Shown: positions 25,717 through 34,753 of the stretch, piece after piece | Numbering within the stretch: the first letter of the stretch is position 1 | Layout of the letters: every line of letters starts with the position of its first letter | Source: CAYTSA01 sp964440345 | GTDB taxonomy: Bacteria; Desulfobacterota; Desulfovibrionia; Desulfovibrionales; Desulfovibrionaceae | DNA: 56,430 bases | Assembly (NCBI GenBank): GCA_964440345.1 | Contig: CAYTSA010000013.1 | Location: forward strand, 1-56,430 | Direction of reading: 5' to 3' | Position numbers and translations under genes: made by a program | Notes under the pieces: model-generated | Databases searched by the model: none | Told to the model about the DNA's origin: nothing | The model's input: the letters and a program-made list of their open reading frames with translations, nothing else

Positions 25717-26724
25717 TTAACGTCCGCAGCCCAGGCCGGCGTCCAGCACGTCCAGGCCGGTGAGCAGCATTTCCGGGTTCCCGCCGTCCAGGTCCATGAC
25801 CTTGATTTCATGCCATCCTTCGGGGTTGCCTTCGCGCTGCAGCCACAGGGAGACTACGCGGCCGTCCGGCAGCACGCAGGGGGAGTTGTCGTTACTGTAG
25901 GCGGAGTTGAGCAGTTGAGGATTTTCCGCGCCAGGGGCCAGGCGGTAGATTGCCTCGCCGTGCCAGTCGCCTTCAAAGACCACGCCGCCCTCGGGGTCAT
26001 AGTCTGGATGGTACATGGCATTGACGTTCTCCGGGGCGATGATCATGCGGTAGCCGGAGCCGTCCGCATTCACCTCGCAAATGGCCGTGCCTTCCTGGCC
26101 AATGGAGCCGTTGCTGCAGTTGAAGACCACTTTCTCGCCGTTGACGGAAAAAGCCGGTTGCCCGTTGTAGGCGTAGGCGGACTGGCTGGTTATCTCCACG
26201 GGTTTGGACCAAGCGCCGCCGGATTTTTCTGTCATCCACAGGTCCAGGGTGTGCGTTCCCTCGCCGTAGGGGTAGACGATGCGTTGCCCGCCCGAGGCGA
26301 TGGCTGGATAGCCTTCGATGTGCAGGGGCTGTCCGTCCGGCAGGGGCGTGTCTGCACAGGAAAGGTCCACGGGCAGTACAGCCAGGCAGGCCCAGCCCCG
26401 GCAGTTGGCGTCAAAGCGCTCTGTCTCCAGCACCAACCACTGTCCATCCGGGGAGATATTGATACGCGCATCAGCGCCTGCGCCGTACTGCAGGTCCAGC
26501 AGCTCGGAGATATTTACGGGGTTGGCGCCGGCTGTGGCCTGCAGCAGGTGCAAGGTCCCGTCCGGCATGTGATAGACTACGTGGCCGGTGCAGGTAGGGG
26601 CGGCAGACCGCGCGACGGAGGGGACCAGCTTGAGCAGGTCCAGGTCGCCGGCCAGGGCGGGTCGGGCAAGGGGGGCCAGGAAAACACATACATAAACCAA
26701 CAGTGCGACGACGGCCTTCTTCAT
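25717..26724 (-). CDS. Secreted TolB-like beta-propeller protein
   Basis: A 335-residue exported protein with signal peptide (cleavage near RPALAGD). The body shows repeated blades with TolB/PD40 features: INISPDGQWLVLE, PAIASGGQRIVYP, PAFSVNGEKVVFN and NDNSPCVLPDGRVVSLW. It contains several cysteines and no enzyme motif. It probably binds a ligand or protein in the periplasm or outside the cell. It is transcribed with the beta-helix remnant that follows. Confidence 0.7.
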   Translation of the reverse strand: MKKAVVALLVYVCVFLAPLARPALAGDLDLLKLVPSVARSAAPTCTGHVVYHMPDGTLHLLQATAGANPVNISELLDLQYGAGADARINISPDGQWLVLETERFDANCRGWACLAVLPVDLSCADTPLPDGQPLHIEGYPAIASGGQRIVYPYGEGTHTLDLWMTEKSGGAWSKPVEITSQSAYAYNGQPAFSVNGEKVVFNCSNGSIGQEGTAICEVNADGSGYRMIIAPENVNAMYHPDYDPEGGVVFEGDWHGEAIYRLAPGAENPQLLNSAYSNDNSPCVLPDGRVVSLWLQREGNPEGWHEIKVMDLDGGNPEMLLTGLDVLDAGLGCGR

Positions 26725-26866
26725 GGCGATCTCGTTTGTAACAGGTGGCAGCGCGCGGGCACAGGGATTCGCTGAATAATTATATCCCTTTATTCCGGGC
26801 GGGTAAACAGGCGGAGGAAACGATGCAGAATAAAGCTGGAGCGAACAGGATAGAAAAAAGACCAGC

Positions 26867-27349
26867 TCACTCCTCCATCTTGAAGTCCACCTTTATCTTG
26901 AACATCTTTTGGGCCGGCAGGTTCAGGATAGGCACGCCGGTCTTGGCCGTTATGTCGTCCAGGGCCTGGGTGACGTAGTCCCAGCTGGGTCCGATGAAGG
27001 TGAACCAAATGTTGTATTCGTTCTCGCGCAGGTAGTTGTGTGTCACCTCGGGCCGCTTGTTCACGGCTGCGACGAACTCTTCCATCTTGTCTTCCGGGAC
27101 TTTGGCCGCACACAGGGTAGAGCGCCAGCCCAGCTTTTTGGATTGAAAGTTTGCGCCCAGCCGCCGGATGACGCCGGTTTCTTTCATGGCGCGCACTCGG
27201 GCCAGGGTCTCTTCCTCGGTCAGGCCCACGCGTTTGCCTATTTCCTGATAGGGCCGGGGGGCAAGCGGGAATTCGGTCTGGATGATGTTCAGTATATCCT
27301 TGTCCACGCCGGTTACGTTCGTCTCAATGGCCTCGGTGTCATTGTTCAT
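26867..27349 (-). CDS. ahbA: Siroheme decarboxylase subunit, AhbA-like (Lrp/AsnC family)
   Basis: A 160-residue Lrp/AsnC-fold protein. The N-terminal helix-turn-helix (DKDILNIIQTEFPLAPRPYQEIGKRVGL) is followed by GVIRRLGANFQSKKLGWRSTLCAAKVPEDK and EVTHNYLRENEYNIWFTFIG. The latter two blocks are those of the AhbA/AhbB pair, which decarboxylates siroheme to didecarboxysiroheme in the alternative heme pathway of sulfate reducers and methanogens. AhbA is favoured over AhbB by the STLCAA and HNY segments. The partner gene is not in the window. A plain Lrp-type regulator is the alternative. Confidence 0.65.
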   Translation of the reverse strand: MNNDTEAIETNVTGVDKDILNIIQTEFPLAPRPYQEIGKRVGLTEEETLARVRAMKETGVIRRLGANFQSKKLGWRSTLCAAKVPEDKMEEFVAAVNKRPEVTHNYLRENEYNIWFTFIGPSWDYVTQALDDITAKTGVPILNLPAQKMFKIKVDFKMEE

Positions 27350-27773
27350 GAGAAATCCTGATTATATAGAATGTTAGACGTGCTTGTGCGTGCATGTGCT
27401 CTGGCCGCCACAGTGAAAGGCAGCATATATGTTTTCACGGTGTCCGGCAAACGCGCATTCACGTGGGTATTTGGCCGCCGGCTGGTCAGTGTTCCTGCTC
27501 TGTTTGGCGGTGTTTGGAAAGGCTGTGCACTGCAATATACGGTGGCGGATAGTTCAGCATGGGAAAAGCCCCCAGCTTTGATTGGGATTTTTTCCCAGAC
27601 AATTGAGGGAATTTCCTATTGCATATGAATATCATGTTTTTGTATTGCTATTGCCATACATATTTTACACCCCGTGCAGCATGCCGCCAGAGAGATGAAA
27701 AACGCAGGCATTCTGCATGTGATGCACGCGAATGGTGTTGCAAAGCATGAGGCACGGGGGAAAGGAGTAGAGC
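27350..27773. other. Intergenic region with divergent promoters
   Basis: About 420 bases between ahbA (minus) and the PilZ gene (plus). The right half is AT-rich around 27620-27670 and probably carries promoters. An 85-codon open frame at 27371-27628 has no Shine-Dalgarno and no recognisable features and is not called. Confidence 0.5.
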
Positions 27774-28523
27774 ATGCAGGCTCAGGCAGACATTATAGAA
27801 CAGCCCCATCCAAACAGTGCGCAGAGTGCTGCGCCATCCCGGCTGCGTAAGCCGGTCAAGCGTCTGCAGCCGGACAAGCCGGTTGTTGAGTGCGGGAAGA
27901 AACTCTCGATTGAATTCGGCCAGCGCATGATGATCGAACTACTTGGCGACGGCCTTCGCATGTGGGGAGAGGTGACGGTGGTGCGCAAGGGCCGTTTTAT
28001 CGGTTTGTCCATTCCCCAGATGTTCAAATACAAAAAGAACATCATCAACGAAAGCATGGTGGCCGTGCGCGCCCTGAGTAATGGCAATTGCATGTGCGGG
28101 TTCCGTACGACCATTATGAGCGTACTGGAGTATCCTGACCAGCTGTTGTTTATTAGCTATCCTGAAAAATACGAGAAACTTAATCTGCGTAAGGAAAAGC
28201 GGGTGAGCTGTTTCGCCCCGGCATCTGTGGTCTACGCCGGCGAAGAGACGGACGGAGCGCTGGTGAATTTGTCACCCGGGGGCGCGCAAGTCGTGGCTTC
28301 CGCCACAGCGCCATTGGCCCAAGTGAGCCAAGACGAAACGTTGTTTCTGGTGTTTTCACTGCACCAGTCCGACCAGGCTGCCTGCGCCAAGTGTTTGGTG
28401 CGCTCTGTTCAGAAAAACAGCGGCAAGGTGCGTCTGGGGCTGCAGTTTGCTGCTCTCATTGGCAAGACCAAAAACGCTGTTGCCGAATACATCATGGAAG
28501 TCCAGCAGTATACAGCAGTCTGA
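27774..28523 (+). CDS. YcgR-like PilZ c-di-GMP effector
   Basis: A 249-residue cytoplasmic protein with a YcgR-type N-terminal domain (residues about 40-140) and a C-terminal PilZ domain. The c-di-GMP contacts are present: RKEKR (RxxxR) at the linker and NLSPGG ([D/N]xSxxG) in the first strand of PilZ. Such proteins slow the flagellar motor or control exopolysaccharide when c-di-GMP rises. The start has AAAGGAG. The gene is monocistronic and convergent with cimA. Confidence 0.85.
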   Translation: MQAQADIIEQPHPNSAQSAAPSRLRKPVKRLQPDKPVVECGKKLSIEFGQRMMIELLGDGLRMWGEVTVVRKGRFIGLSIPQMFKYKKNIINESMVAVRALSNGNCMCGFRTTIMSVLEYPDQLLFISYPEKYEKLNLRKEKRVSCFAPASVVYAGEETDGALVNLSPGGAQVVASATAPLAQVSQDETLFLVFSLHQSDQAACAKCLVRSVQKNSGKVRLGLQFAALIGKTKNAVAEYIMEVQQYTAV

Positions 28524-28572
28524 GACCTTTTGAGGCGCCTTCCTGACTTCTGCGCGCCGTCTGACAGGCGTT

Positions 28573-30189
28573 CTACTCTTCGTCTTTGTTGCGGTGGTAC
28601 TGTTCGTCTTTGTAGAGTTTGTAGACCACTGAGTCGGCCAGGGCCTGCCAGCTGGCTTCGATGATGTCGTGGGAGACGCCCACCGTGACCCAGCGCGATT
28701 CCTGGTCGCTGGATTCGATAAGCACCCGCACGGACGTGCCGGTGCCTTCCTTGAAGTCCCAGCTGCCCAGAATGCGCACCTTGAAGTCCACCAGCCGCAT
28801 TTCGTCCAGCCGGGGGTAGAAAGACCGCAAACCTTTGCGCAGCGCGTTGTCCAGGGCGTTCACCGGGCCGCGGCCTGTGGCGGCTGTGTATTCCACCTCG
28901 CCCTCCACCTCCACCATCACCGTGGCTTCGGCCAGGGGCTCGCCCCGGTCGGAAATTTTGGAGTCCAGCACGCGAAACTGCACCAGATCGAAGAAATTGC
29001 GCACTCCGCGCCGGGCCAGCTTGCGGAATACCATCAACTCCAGGCTGGCTTCGGCCGCAGCGTAGTCGTAGCCTTCGCTGGCCTTTTTTTTCAGCTCGGC
29101 GATAAGGCCCTTGACCACGGGCTCGTTCTTGTCCAGGTGGAAGCCGTAGCGCTTGGCCAGGGCCACGATGTTGGACCGGCCAGCCAGCTCGGTGACCAAG
29201 ACCCGCTGCCGGTTGCCCACCGCTTCTGGGTCGATATGCTCGTAGAGCTTGGCGTTGCGCTGTACAGCGCTGACGTGAATTCCACCCTTGTGGGCAAAGG
29301 CGGAGCGGCCCACAAAGGGTTGCCGGTTGAACAGGGGCTGGTTGGCCACCTCGGCCACATAGGCGGCGGAGCGGGTGATCTTGTCCAGGCTGCCGTCCGG
29401 CAGACAGCGGTACTTGCCCTCGTAGCGCAGCTCCAGGTTGGGGATGATGGAGCAGAGGTTGGCGTTGCCGCAACGCTCGCCGTAGCCGTTGATCGTGCCC
29501 TGCACCTGCACTGCGCCGGCGCGCACTGCCGCCAGGGTGTTGGCCACGGCCAGGTCGGAGTCGTTGTGGCAGTGAATGCCCAGCTCTGCATTTGGAATGC
29601 GCTCGCGCACCGTGGCCACGATGTCGTGGATTTCCACAGGCATGGTCCCGCCGTTGGTGTCGCAGAGCACCAGGCTGTCCGCCCCGGCGTCGTGGGCGGT
29701 CTGCAGACAGGACAGGGCGAATTCCGGGTCGTCCTTGAAGCCGTCAAAAAAATGCTCGGCGTCAAAGATAATCTCCGGCCGGTGCTGTTTGAGGAAGGCC
29801 ACTGAGTCGCGGATGATCTCCAGGTTGCGGGCGGCGTCCACCCGCAGGGCCTCAGTGGCGTGCAGTTTCCAGGTCTTGCCGAATATGGTTACGGCCTCGG
29901 TTCTGGCGTCGATGAGGGCGGCCAGGTTGGCGTCGTTTTCGGCCGTGCCCATGGGGTGGTGGGTGGAGCCGAAGGCGGTGATCTTGGCGTAAGTGAATTC
30001 GTAGTTCTTCACCTCGCTGAAAAATTGCTGGTCAATGGGGTTGGAGCCGGGCCAGCCGCCTTCTATATAGGCCACGCCCAGCTCGTCCAGCTTGCGGGCA
30101 ATTTTCAGCTTGTCCTGCAGGGAGAGCGTGATGTCCTCGGCCTGGGCTCCGTCGCGCAAGGTCGTGTCATATATTCTGATGGTGGTCAT
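28573..30189 (-). CDS. cimA: (R)-citramalate synthase
   Basis: Condenses pyruvate and acetyl-CoA to citramalate, the entry to isoleucine by the citramalate route. The 538-residue protein has the DRE-TIM start IRIYDTTLRDGAQ, the metal-binding HCHNDSDLAVAN, and a C-terminal LeuA-type regulatory domain (about residues 410-530). The early sequence AEDITLSLQDKLKIARKLDELG and YIEGGWPGSNP match the CimA branch rather than 2-isopropylmalate synthase. ATG 30189 has GAGGAGG in the end of the ask gene, 8 bases away. It is last in nnrDE-CBS-tsaE-ask-cimA. Confidence 0.9.
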   Translation of the reverse strand: MTTIRIYDTTLRDGAQAEDITLSLQDKLKIARKLDELGVAYIEGGWPGSNPIDQQFFSEVKNYEFTYAKITAFGSTHHPMGTAENDANLAALIDARTEAVTIFGKTWKLHATEALRVDAARNLEIIRDSVAFLKQHRPEIIFDAEHFFDGFKDDPEFALSCLQTAHDAGADSLVLCDTNGGTMPVEIHDIVATVRERIPNAELGIHCHNDSDLAVANTLAAVRAGAVQVQGTINGYGERCGNANLCSIIPNLELRYEGKYRCLPDGSLDKITRSAAYVAEVANQPLFNRQPFVGRSAFAHKGGIHVSAVQRNAKLYEHIDPEAVGNRQRVLVTELAGRSNIVALAKRYGFHLDKNEPVVKGLIAELKKKASEGYDYAAAEASLELMVFRKLARRGVRNFFDLVQFRVLDSKISDRGEPLAEATVMVEVEGEVEYTAATGRGPVNALDNALRKGLRSFYPRLDEMRLVDFKVRILGSWDFKEGTGTSVRVLIESSDQESRWVTVGVSHDIIEASWQALADSVVYKLYKDEQYHRNKDEE

Positions 30190-30197
30190 GGTCCTCC

Positions 30198-31445
30198 TCA
30201 CACAGAGTCAGAAAGATGCTCGCGGATCGGCTCCGCGTCCAGCTCAAACGCATCGTGCAGGGTGCGCACGGCGAGCTCGGTGTATTTGTCGTCTATCAGG
30301 CAGGTTATTTTGATTTCTGAGGTGGAGATCATCAGAATGTTGATGCCTTCTTCTTTCAGCGCGCTGAAGGCCCTGGCAGCCACGCCGGAGTGGTTGCGCA
30401 TGCCCACGCCAATGGCTGAGACCTTGCAAACCTGGGTGTCGTGGTGCATCTCGCCAAAGTCGATATCGCCGCGAAGTTTTTCCAGTATCTCAATTGTCCG
30501 CTCCAGGTCTCCACGGGACACGGTGAAGGTCATGTCTGTCACCCCGTCGCGGCTGGTGTTTTGAATGATCATGTCTACCAGAACGCCGGCGTCGGCCAGG
30601 GGCGTGAAGATGGAGGCCGCGATGCCCGGCCGGTCCAAGACGTCGGCCAGAGTGACGCGGGCCTGATCTCTGTCATAGGCTATGCCGGATACGAGCACTG
30701 ATTCCATGGACGGGTCCTCCTTGGTTACCAGGGTTCCTGGGTCGTCAGTAAAAGTGGACCGCACCCGGACGGGCACGGCGAATTTCTTGGCAAACTCCAC
30801 AGAACGTATCTGCAGCACCTTTGCCCCCATGGAGGCCATTTCCAGCATCTCGTCATAGGTGATGACCTCGCGCTTCTTGGCCTGGGAGCAGATGTTGGGA
30901 TCGGTGGTGTAGACCCCGTCCACGTCGGTGTATATGTCGCAGCGCACTGCGTTCAGGGCTGCGGCCAGGGCCACGGCCGAAGTGTCTGAGCCGCCCCGGC
31001 CCAGAGTAGTCAGGCGCCCCGAAGGGTCGCAGCCTTGGAAGCCAGCCACCACCAGCACGTCGTAGGCTTCCAGCATGTCGCGCACGGCGTCGGCGTCTAT
31101 GTCCGTGATGCGAGCCCGGCCAAAATCGCAGTCTGTGCAGATGCGGGCCTGATGGCCCAGCAGGGACCGGGCCTTGTAGCCGTTGTCCTTGAGCAGCATG
31201 GAAAAGAGGGCGATGGAGACCTGCTCGCCCGTCGTCACCAGCACGTCCATCTCGGCCGGGTCCGGTTTGGCGGACCATTCATTGGCCAGTCCCAGCAAGC
31301 GGTTGGTCTCCCCAGCCATGGCCGAGAGCACCACCACCATTTTACAGTCTTCCTTCAGGCCGCTTTCCACCTTGGCCAGCACCTGCTTTTGCCGCTCCAG
31401 GCCGGCCACGGACGTGCCGCCAAATTTTTGCACCAGAATGCGCAT
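30198..31445 (-). CDS. lysC: Aspartate kinase
   Basis: Phosphorylates aspartate, the first step toward lysine, threonine, methionine and isoleucine. The 415-residue protein has the kinase start VQKFGGTSVA, then GRGGSDTSAVALA and TTDPNI, and two C-terminal ACT domains (about 265-415, with VGMRNHSGVAARAFSAL) for feedback control. This is the class of about 410 residues with lysine/threonine regulation. It is directly followed by cimA, so carbon from aspartate and pyruvate is handled in one operon. Confidence 0.94.
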   Translation of the reverse strand: MRILVQKFGGTSVAGLERQKQVLAKVESGLKEDCKMVVVLSAMAGETNRLLGLANEWSAKPDPAEMDVLVTTGEQVSIALFSMLLKDNGYKARSLLGHQARICTDCDFGRARITDIDADAVRDMLEAYDVLVVAGFQGCDPSGRLTTLGRGGSDTSAVALAAALNAVRCDIYTDVDGVYTTDPNICSQAKKREVITYDEMLEMASMGAKVLQIRSVEFAKKFAVPVRVRSTFTDDPGTLVTKEDPSMESVLVSGIAYDRDQARVTLADVLDRPGIAASIFTPLADAGVLVDMIIQNTSRDGVTDMTFTVSRGDLERTIEILEKLRGDIDFGEMHHDTQVCKVSAIGVGMRNHSGVAARAFSALKEEGINILMISTSEIKITCLIDDKYTELAVRTLHDAFELDAEPIREHLSDSV

Positions 31446-31447
31446 GG

Positions 31448-31963
31448 TTACCTCGTTTCTATAGCGTCGCGTTGTGTGCGTATAGCATTCAAAACAGTCT
31501 CTGAAAGAGCGTTGCCGCTCGCCAACATGGCTTCGCGTCCCCCCTCCGCCACGGAGAGTTCCACCGCAACCCCTCGCTCTGGCCAGTTATCCCGGCGCAG
31601 ATACCGAGCCCACTCCACCAGCCGGACCGTGGTTTCGTCGTGCAGCTCTTCTTCCAGGTCCGCGTCCAGTACAGCGCAGCCTTCGCCTTCGCCCAGCCGG
31701 TACAGGTCAAAATGAGCCACGGGCGGCCGGGTGGGGTAGTGGTTCACCAGGTTGAAGCTGGGGCTGGCTGTTTCCGCATCTTTCGCACCCGGCAAGGCTT
31801 CCACAAAACCGCGCACCAGCGTGGTCTTGCCTGCGCCCAACTCGCCGTCCAGCATAAAGGCCGGATATGGAGGCTGCAGAGGCAGAGAATTAGCGAGAAT
31901 CCAGCCCAGACGCAAGGTCTGTTCCGGATTATCCAGAAAAAATCGCACGTTCAGGTTCTGCAT
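31448..31963 (-). CDS. tsaE: tRNA t6A biosynthesis ATPase TsaE
   Basis: P-loop ATPase that supports the TsaBD complex making N6-threonylcarbamoyladenosine at position 37 of ANN-decoding tRNAs. The 171-residue product has Walker A GELGAGKTT, then SPSFNLVNHY and HFDLYRLG, both family marks. The ATG at 31963 overlaps the CBS-gene stop by one base (TGATG). The stop is two bases before the ask start, so translation is coupled. Confidence 0.9.
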   Translation of the reverse strand: MQNLNVRFFLDNPEQTLRLGWILANSLPLQPPYPAFMLDGELGAGKTTLVRGFVEALPGAKDAETASPSFNLVNHYPTRPPVAHFDLYRLGEGEGCAVLDADLEEELHDETTVRLVEWARYLRRDNWPERGVAVELSVAEGGREAMLASGNALSETVLNAIRTQRDAIETR

Positions 31964-32427
31964 CAACCTTGGGACTTGCTCGCGATCAGCGTGCGCAGCA
32001 CGTCTTCTTTGCCAATAATCCCGATAAGTAGACCGCTGTCCACCACGGGCAGGGTGTGTAATTTCTCGTCCACCATCAGGCTGGCGATGTTTTCCAGAGT
32101 CGCGTCGGCGGCAACGAAAACAGGGTCGTCGCTCATAGCCTGGCCCACGGTGGCTGCGGTCATGCGCTGTATTTCTTTTTCCAGCGATTTTTCGGATGAA
32201 AAGGAGATGTAGCCGTCCAGCAAGGTGAAAATGGACGGGGTTTTGAATTTCTTCTGCTGGCCCACTAGGTCGGACTGGGTGATGACTCCCACCAGCTTTC
32301 CCGCGGCGCTGACCACGGGCAGACCGTTGAAGTGGTTTTGCAGCATCAGTTCAGCGGCCTTGCCCACTTCGGTTTCGGGCGTCACGGTCACGGGTTTTGT
32401 GGTCATAATGTCTTTAGCTGTCAGCAT
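31963..32427 (-). CDS. Tandem CBS-domain protein
   Basis: A 154-residue protein of two CBS motifs only (residues 1-60, MLTAKDIMTTKPVTVTPETE; and about 92-150, VGQAMSDDPVFVAADATL). Such pairs bind adenosine nucleotides (AMP, ATP, SAM) and act as energy or redox sensors. ATG 32427 is chosen because it begins the first CBS domain; it overlaps the end of nnrDE by 14 bases. The longer open frame upstream is inside nnrDE. Confidence 0.85.
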   Translation of the reverse strand: MLTAKDIMTTKPVTVTPETEVGKAAELMLQNHFNGLPVVSAAGKLVGVITQSDLVGQQKKFKTPSIFTLLDGYISFSSEKSLEKEIQRMTAATVGQAMSDDPVFVAADATLENIASLMVDEKLHTLPVVDSGLLIGIIGKEDVLRTLIASKSQG

Positions 32428-34009
32428 GTCGCAATTCCTCCATTGCGTGTGGTAGCGTGCCGGCAATCTCGCCAGCCAGGGCTCCGCGCTGCGGGAAGCG
32501 CCGGGCCAGAACCTGGCCGCTGAAGCCGTGCCAATATACACTCAAACAGGCTGCTGGCAATACCTGCAGCCCACGCGCCAGTAGCGCGCCCAAAACTCCG
32601 GCCAGCACGTCGCCAGAGCCGCCCACGGAAAGCGCGGGCTCGCAAAATGGCGAAACAAGCACCGACGGGCCAGCCCAATTGACAGACTCAACATCAGGCG
32701 GCGGCGCCACGAGCGTGGCCGCGCCTTTGAGCACAGCGGTGCAACCGGCTTGCCGGGCCAGTTCTTGAACGGCCATGGGCCGGTCGGCCTGTACGTCAGT
32801 AATGGAAGCGCCCAGCAATCGCGCCGCCTCTCCCGGGTGCGGGGTGATTACGTCCGTAGGTCCTACAAATTGCAGCAGACTTGGCTCGTTCGCCAGATGG
32901 TGCAAGCCGTCTGCGTCCAGCACCAGCGGGGGCCGGTTTTCCTTTGCCTGGTCCAGCCCCTGCATAAAAGCGGCCAGAAACCGGTCGGTCTCGGCTTCCC
33001 GGCCCAGGCCCGGACCGACAACCAACGCGCCCGCGTCCTGGGTGTTCTCCAGAACCATGCTGGCCAAATCTTCAGTCCAGTAGTCATTACCGCCCAAAGG
33101 CGAGACAATGAGTTCGGCCAAGCCGTTTTTCAGCTCCAGGCCCACGCCGGCCGGGCACAGGGCAAAGACCAGTCCGGCCCCGGCCCGTAGAGCCGCCAGA
33201 CCGGCCAGGTGCGGCGCGCCGGTCAGCCCCCGCGAGCCGCCCACTATGCAGACCTTGCCAGCGCCGCCCTTGTGCATATCTGGCGCGGGCGGGGGCAGAA
33301 AATCCACTACCCGCGGCGTCAGCAGTCCTGTCCGGGGCGGGTGTGCGTCTTTGACCATGCGTGGTATGCCGATGGGCCGCACCGACAGCCTGCCCGTATG
33401 CGCCGCCGCCCCAGGCATGACCAGCCCGTGCTTGGCCGCCTCGAAGGTGGCCGTTGCGTGCGCCCGCACAGCGACCGGCCGTGGCGCCCCCGTGGCGCAG
33501 TCCAGACCGCTGGGCGCGTCCACTGCAAGCACATAGGCGCCGTAATCCCGCCAGTGGTTTATGAGGTTGATCCATTCCTGGAACTGCGGCTGTACCTGCC
33601 CGCGAATGCCCGTGCCCAGCAGGCCGTCCACTATGATGTCCGGCCTGGCCATGTGGTTCAGACCGGCGCGGTCCACGTGCACGGTTTTCAGGCCAGTGCG
33701 GCGCGCCAGGCGCACGTGGTAGCCGGCCTCGGCTTTGTAGGCGTCCAGAGGTTTCGTGTGCACGGCGAGCACGCTGGCGCCGGCCTCGCGCAGGTGGCGG
33801 CCAATGGCGAAAGCGTCGCCGCCGTTGTTGCCCGGCCCGGCAAAGCAGAGCACGCGCCGGCCGGCCACCGGGCCGTACTGCTCCAGCAGGGTCCGGGCGG
33901 CCTCGCGGCTGGCGTTTTCCATCAGTATCTCGGGCTTCACGCCCGCGTCGCTGGCTGCGGCCTTGTCCCAGGCGGCCATCTCTTCAGGATAGGGCAGTGG
34001 AACATACAT
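32414..34009 (-). CDS. nnr: Bifunctional NAD(P)HX epimerase/dehydratase
   Basis: Repairs hydrated NAD(P)H: the N-terminal YjeF domain (residues about 1-215, GPGNNGGDAFAIGRHL) epimerises S/R-NAD(P)HX and the C-terminal ribokinase-like domain dehydrates it with ADP. The second domain shows GGSRGLTGAPHLAGLAALRAG, VGPGLG, DADGLHHLA, TPHPGEAARLLG and GGSGDVLAGVLGA. It is 531 residues, the normal length for the fused form. It is first of a five-gene minus-strand operon, with a MITE-like element 60 bases upstream. Confidence 0.93.
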   Translation of the reverse strand: MYVPLPYPEEMAAWDKAAASDAGVKPEILMENASREAARTLLEQYGPVAGRRVLCFAGPGNNGGDAFAIGRHLREAGASVLAVHTKPLDAYKAEAGYHVRLARRTGLKTVHVDRAGLNHMARPDIIVDGLLGTGIRGQVQPQFQEWINLINHWRDYGAYVLAVDAPSGLDCATGAPRPVAVRAHATATFEAAKHGLVMPGAAAHTGRLSVRPIGIPRMVKDAHPPRTGLLTPRVVDFLPPPAPDMHKGGAGKVCIVGGSRGLTGAPHLAGLAALRAGAGLVFALCPAGVGLELKNGLAELIVSPLGGNDYWTEDLASMVLENTQDAGALVVGPGLGREAETDRFLAAFMQGLDQAKENRPPLVLDADGLHHLANEPSLLQFVGPTDVITPHPGEAARLLGASITDVQADRPMAVQELARQAGCTAVLKGAATLVAPPPDVESVNWAGPSVLVSPFCEPALSVGGSGDVLAGVLGALLARGLQVLPAACLSVYWHGFSGQVLARRFPQRGALAGEIAGTLPHAMEELRHADS

Positions 34010-34072
34010 AAGAGGCTCCTTGGGCTAAGCTGGGATGACGTGTCAAGGAATTACGGCAGCGGAGCTGGATGA

Positions 34073-34136
34073 TTAGAGTATTTTACCATTGAAAATGTTT
34101 CAGGAGCGAACATTGTCTCAACGCGAAGATGCGCTT
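34073..34136 (+). repeat. MITE-like palindromic element, copy B (64 bp, shortened)
   Basis: Starts TTAGAG and ends ATGCGCTT, with a right half almost identical to copy A (both contain TTGTCTCAACGCGAA). Compared with the 107-bp copies it lacks the middle, about 43 bases. It lies upstream of nnr, between divergent genes. Confidence 0.75.
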
Positions 34137-34513
34137 GTGTTCTCTATATTATATAACGGGATAGAATCAAGCGCAAGGCGTATCCTTGCCCCAGTATCCA
34201 CCGCCTGGCAGCGCCGGCGTGGCGCCCCGGCCACAGGGCAGGACGGAGCGGGCTCAAGTCAGTACGCCCGCGGTGCGTTAATCAATAATAGTACAAGGGC
34301 GATCCCTGCGGCCGCCCGCCTTGATGCTCAAATTTGATGCTCCATTGAGCATGGCGGCGACGCCGCTTTGATGATGGATTTATGCTTGCAGAGACAATCT
34401 GTCTGTTTGGTTTTTCCAAACACAACGGGTGTTATGTTTTGGGCGGTGGATTCTGGTTGCTTCGCCTTTCTGCTGCTATTGCCCATCGAGCCCAGGCAGG
34501 CTATACACAACGC
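34137..34513. other. Intergenic region upstream of the HicB-like gene
   Basis: No gene is called. A small inverted repeat (ATGCTCAA / TTGAGCAT) lies near 34323-34352. The open frame running into hicB from 34382 lacks a start context, and its first 44 codons do not resemble HicB. Confidence 0.45.
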
Positions 34514-34753
34514 ATGCAACGCGAACGAATGGGCGATTACACTGCGGTATTTCAGCTAGAGGAAGGCGGCTGCCGGGGCAAGCTGGCCGAGTGGCCCCAG
34601 GTGACCACTTTTGGGCAGGACCTGGACGACTGCCGCTTTCAGCTGAAGCTGGCCATGCACGAAGCCGTGGTCACTCTGAGGCAGCAGGGCAAGCGCCCGC
34701 CCGAAGGTCCTTACGCCGAAAAGAAAAAGAAATTCTGGAAGTTATTTCGATGA
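34514..34753 (+). CDS. HicB-like antitoxin-family protein (orphan)
   Basis: A 79-residue protein with the short HicB partial-RNase-H-like fold: YTAVFQLEEGGCRGKLAEWPQVTTFGQDLDDCRFQLKLAMHEAV. HicB normally neutralises the mRNA-cleaving HicA toxin, but no HicA-like gene (small, with a GSH motif) is present on either side, and no DNA-binding domain follows. ATG 34514 or 34529 could be the start. It overlaps the next small gene by four bases. Confidence 0.65.
   Translation: MQRERMGDYTAVFQLEEGGCRGKLAEWPQVTTFGQDLDDCRFQLKLAMHEAVVTLRQQGKRPPEGPYAEKKKKFWKLFR

Noticed and set aside
27371..27628. 85-codon open frame between ahbA and the PilZ gene
   Set aside because: No Shine-Dalgarno, no domain, and odd residue composition.
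34382..34513. Upstream extension of the HicB-like frame
   Set aside because: The first 44 codons lack HicB similarity and a ribosome site, so the start was placed at 34514.
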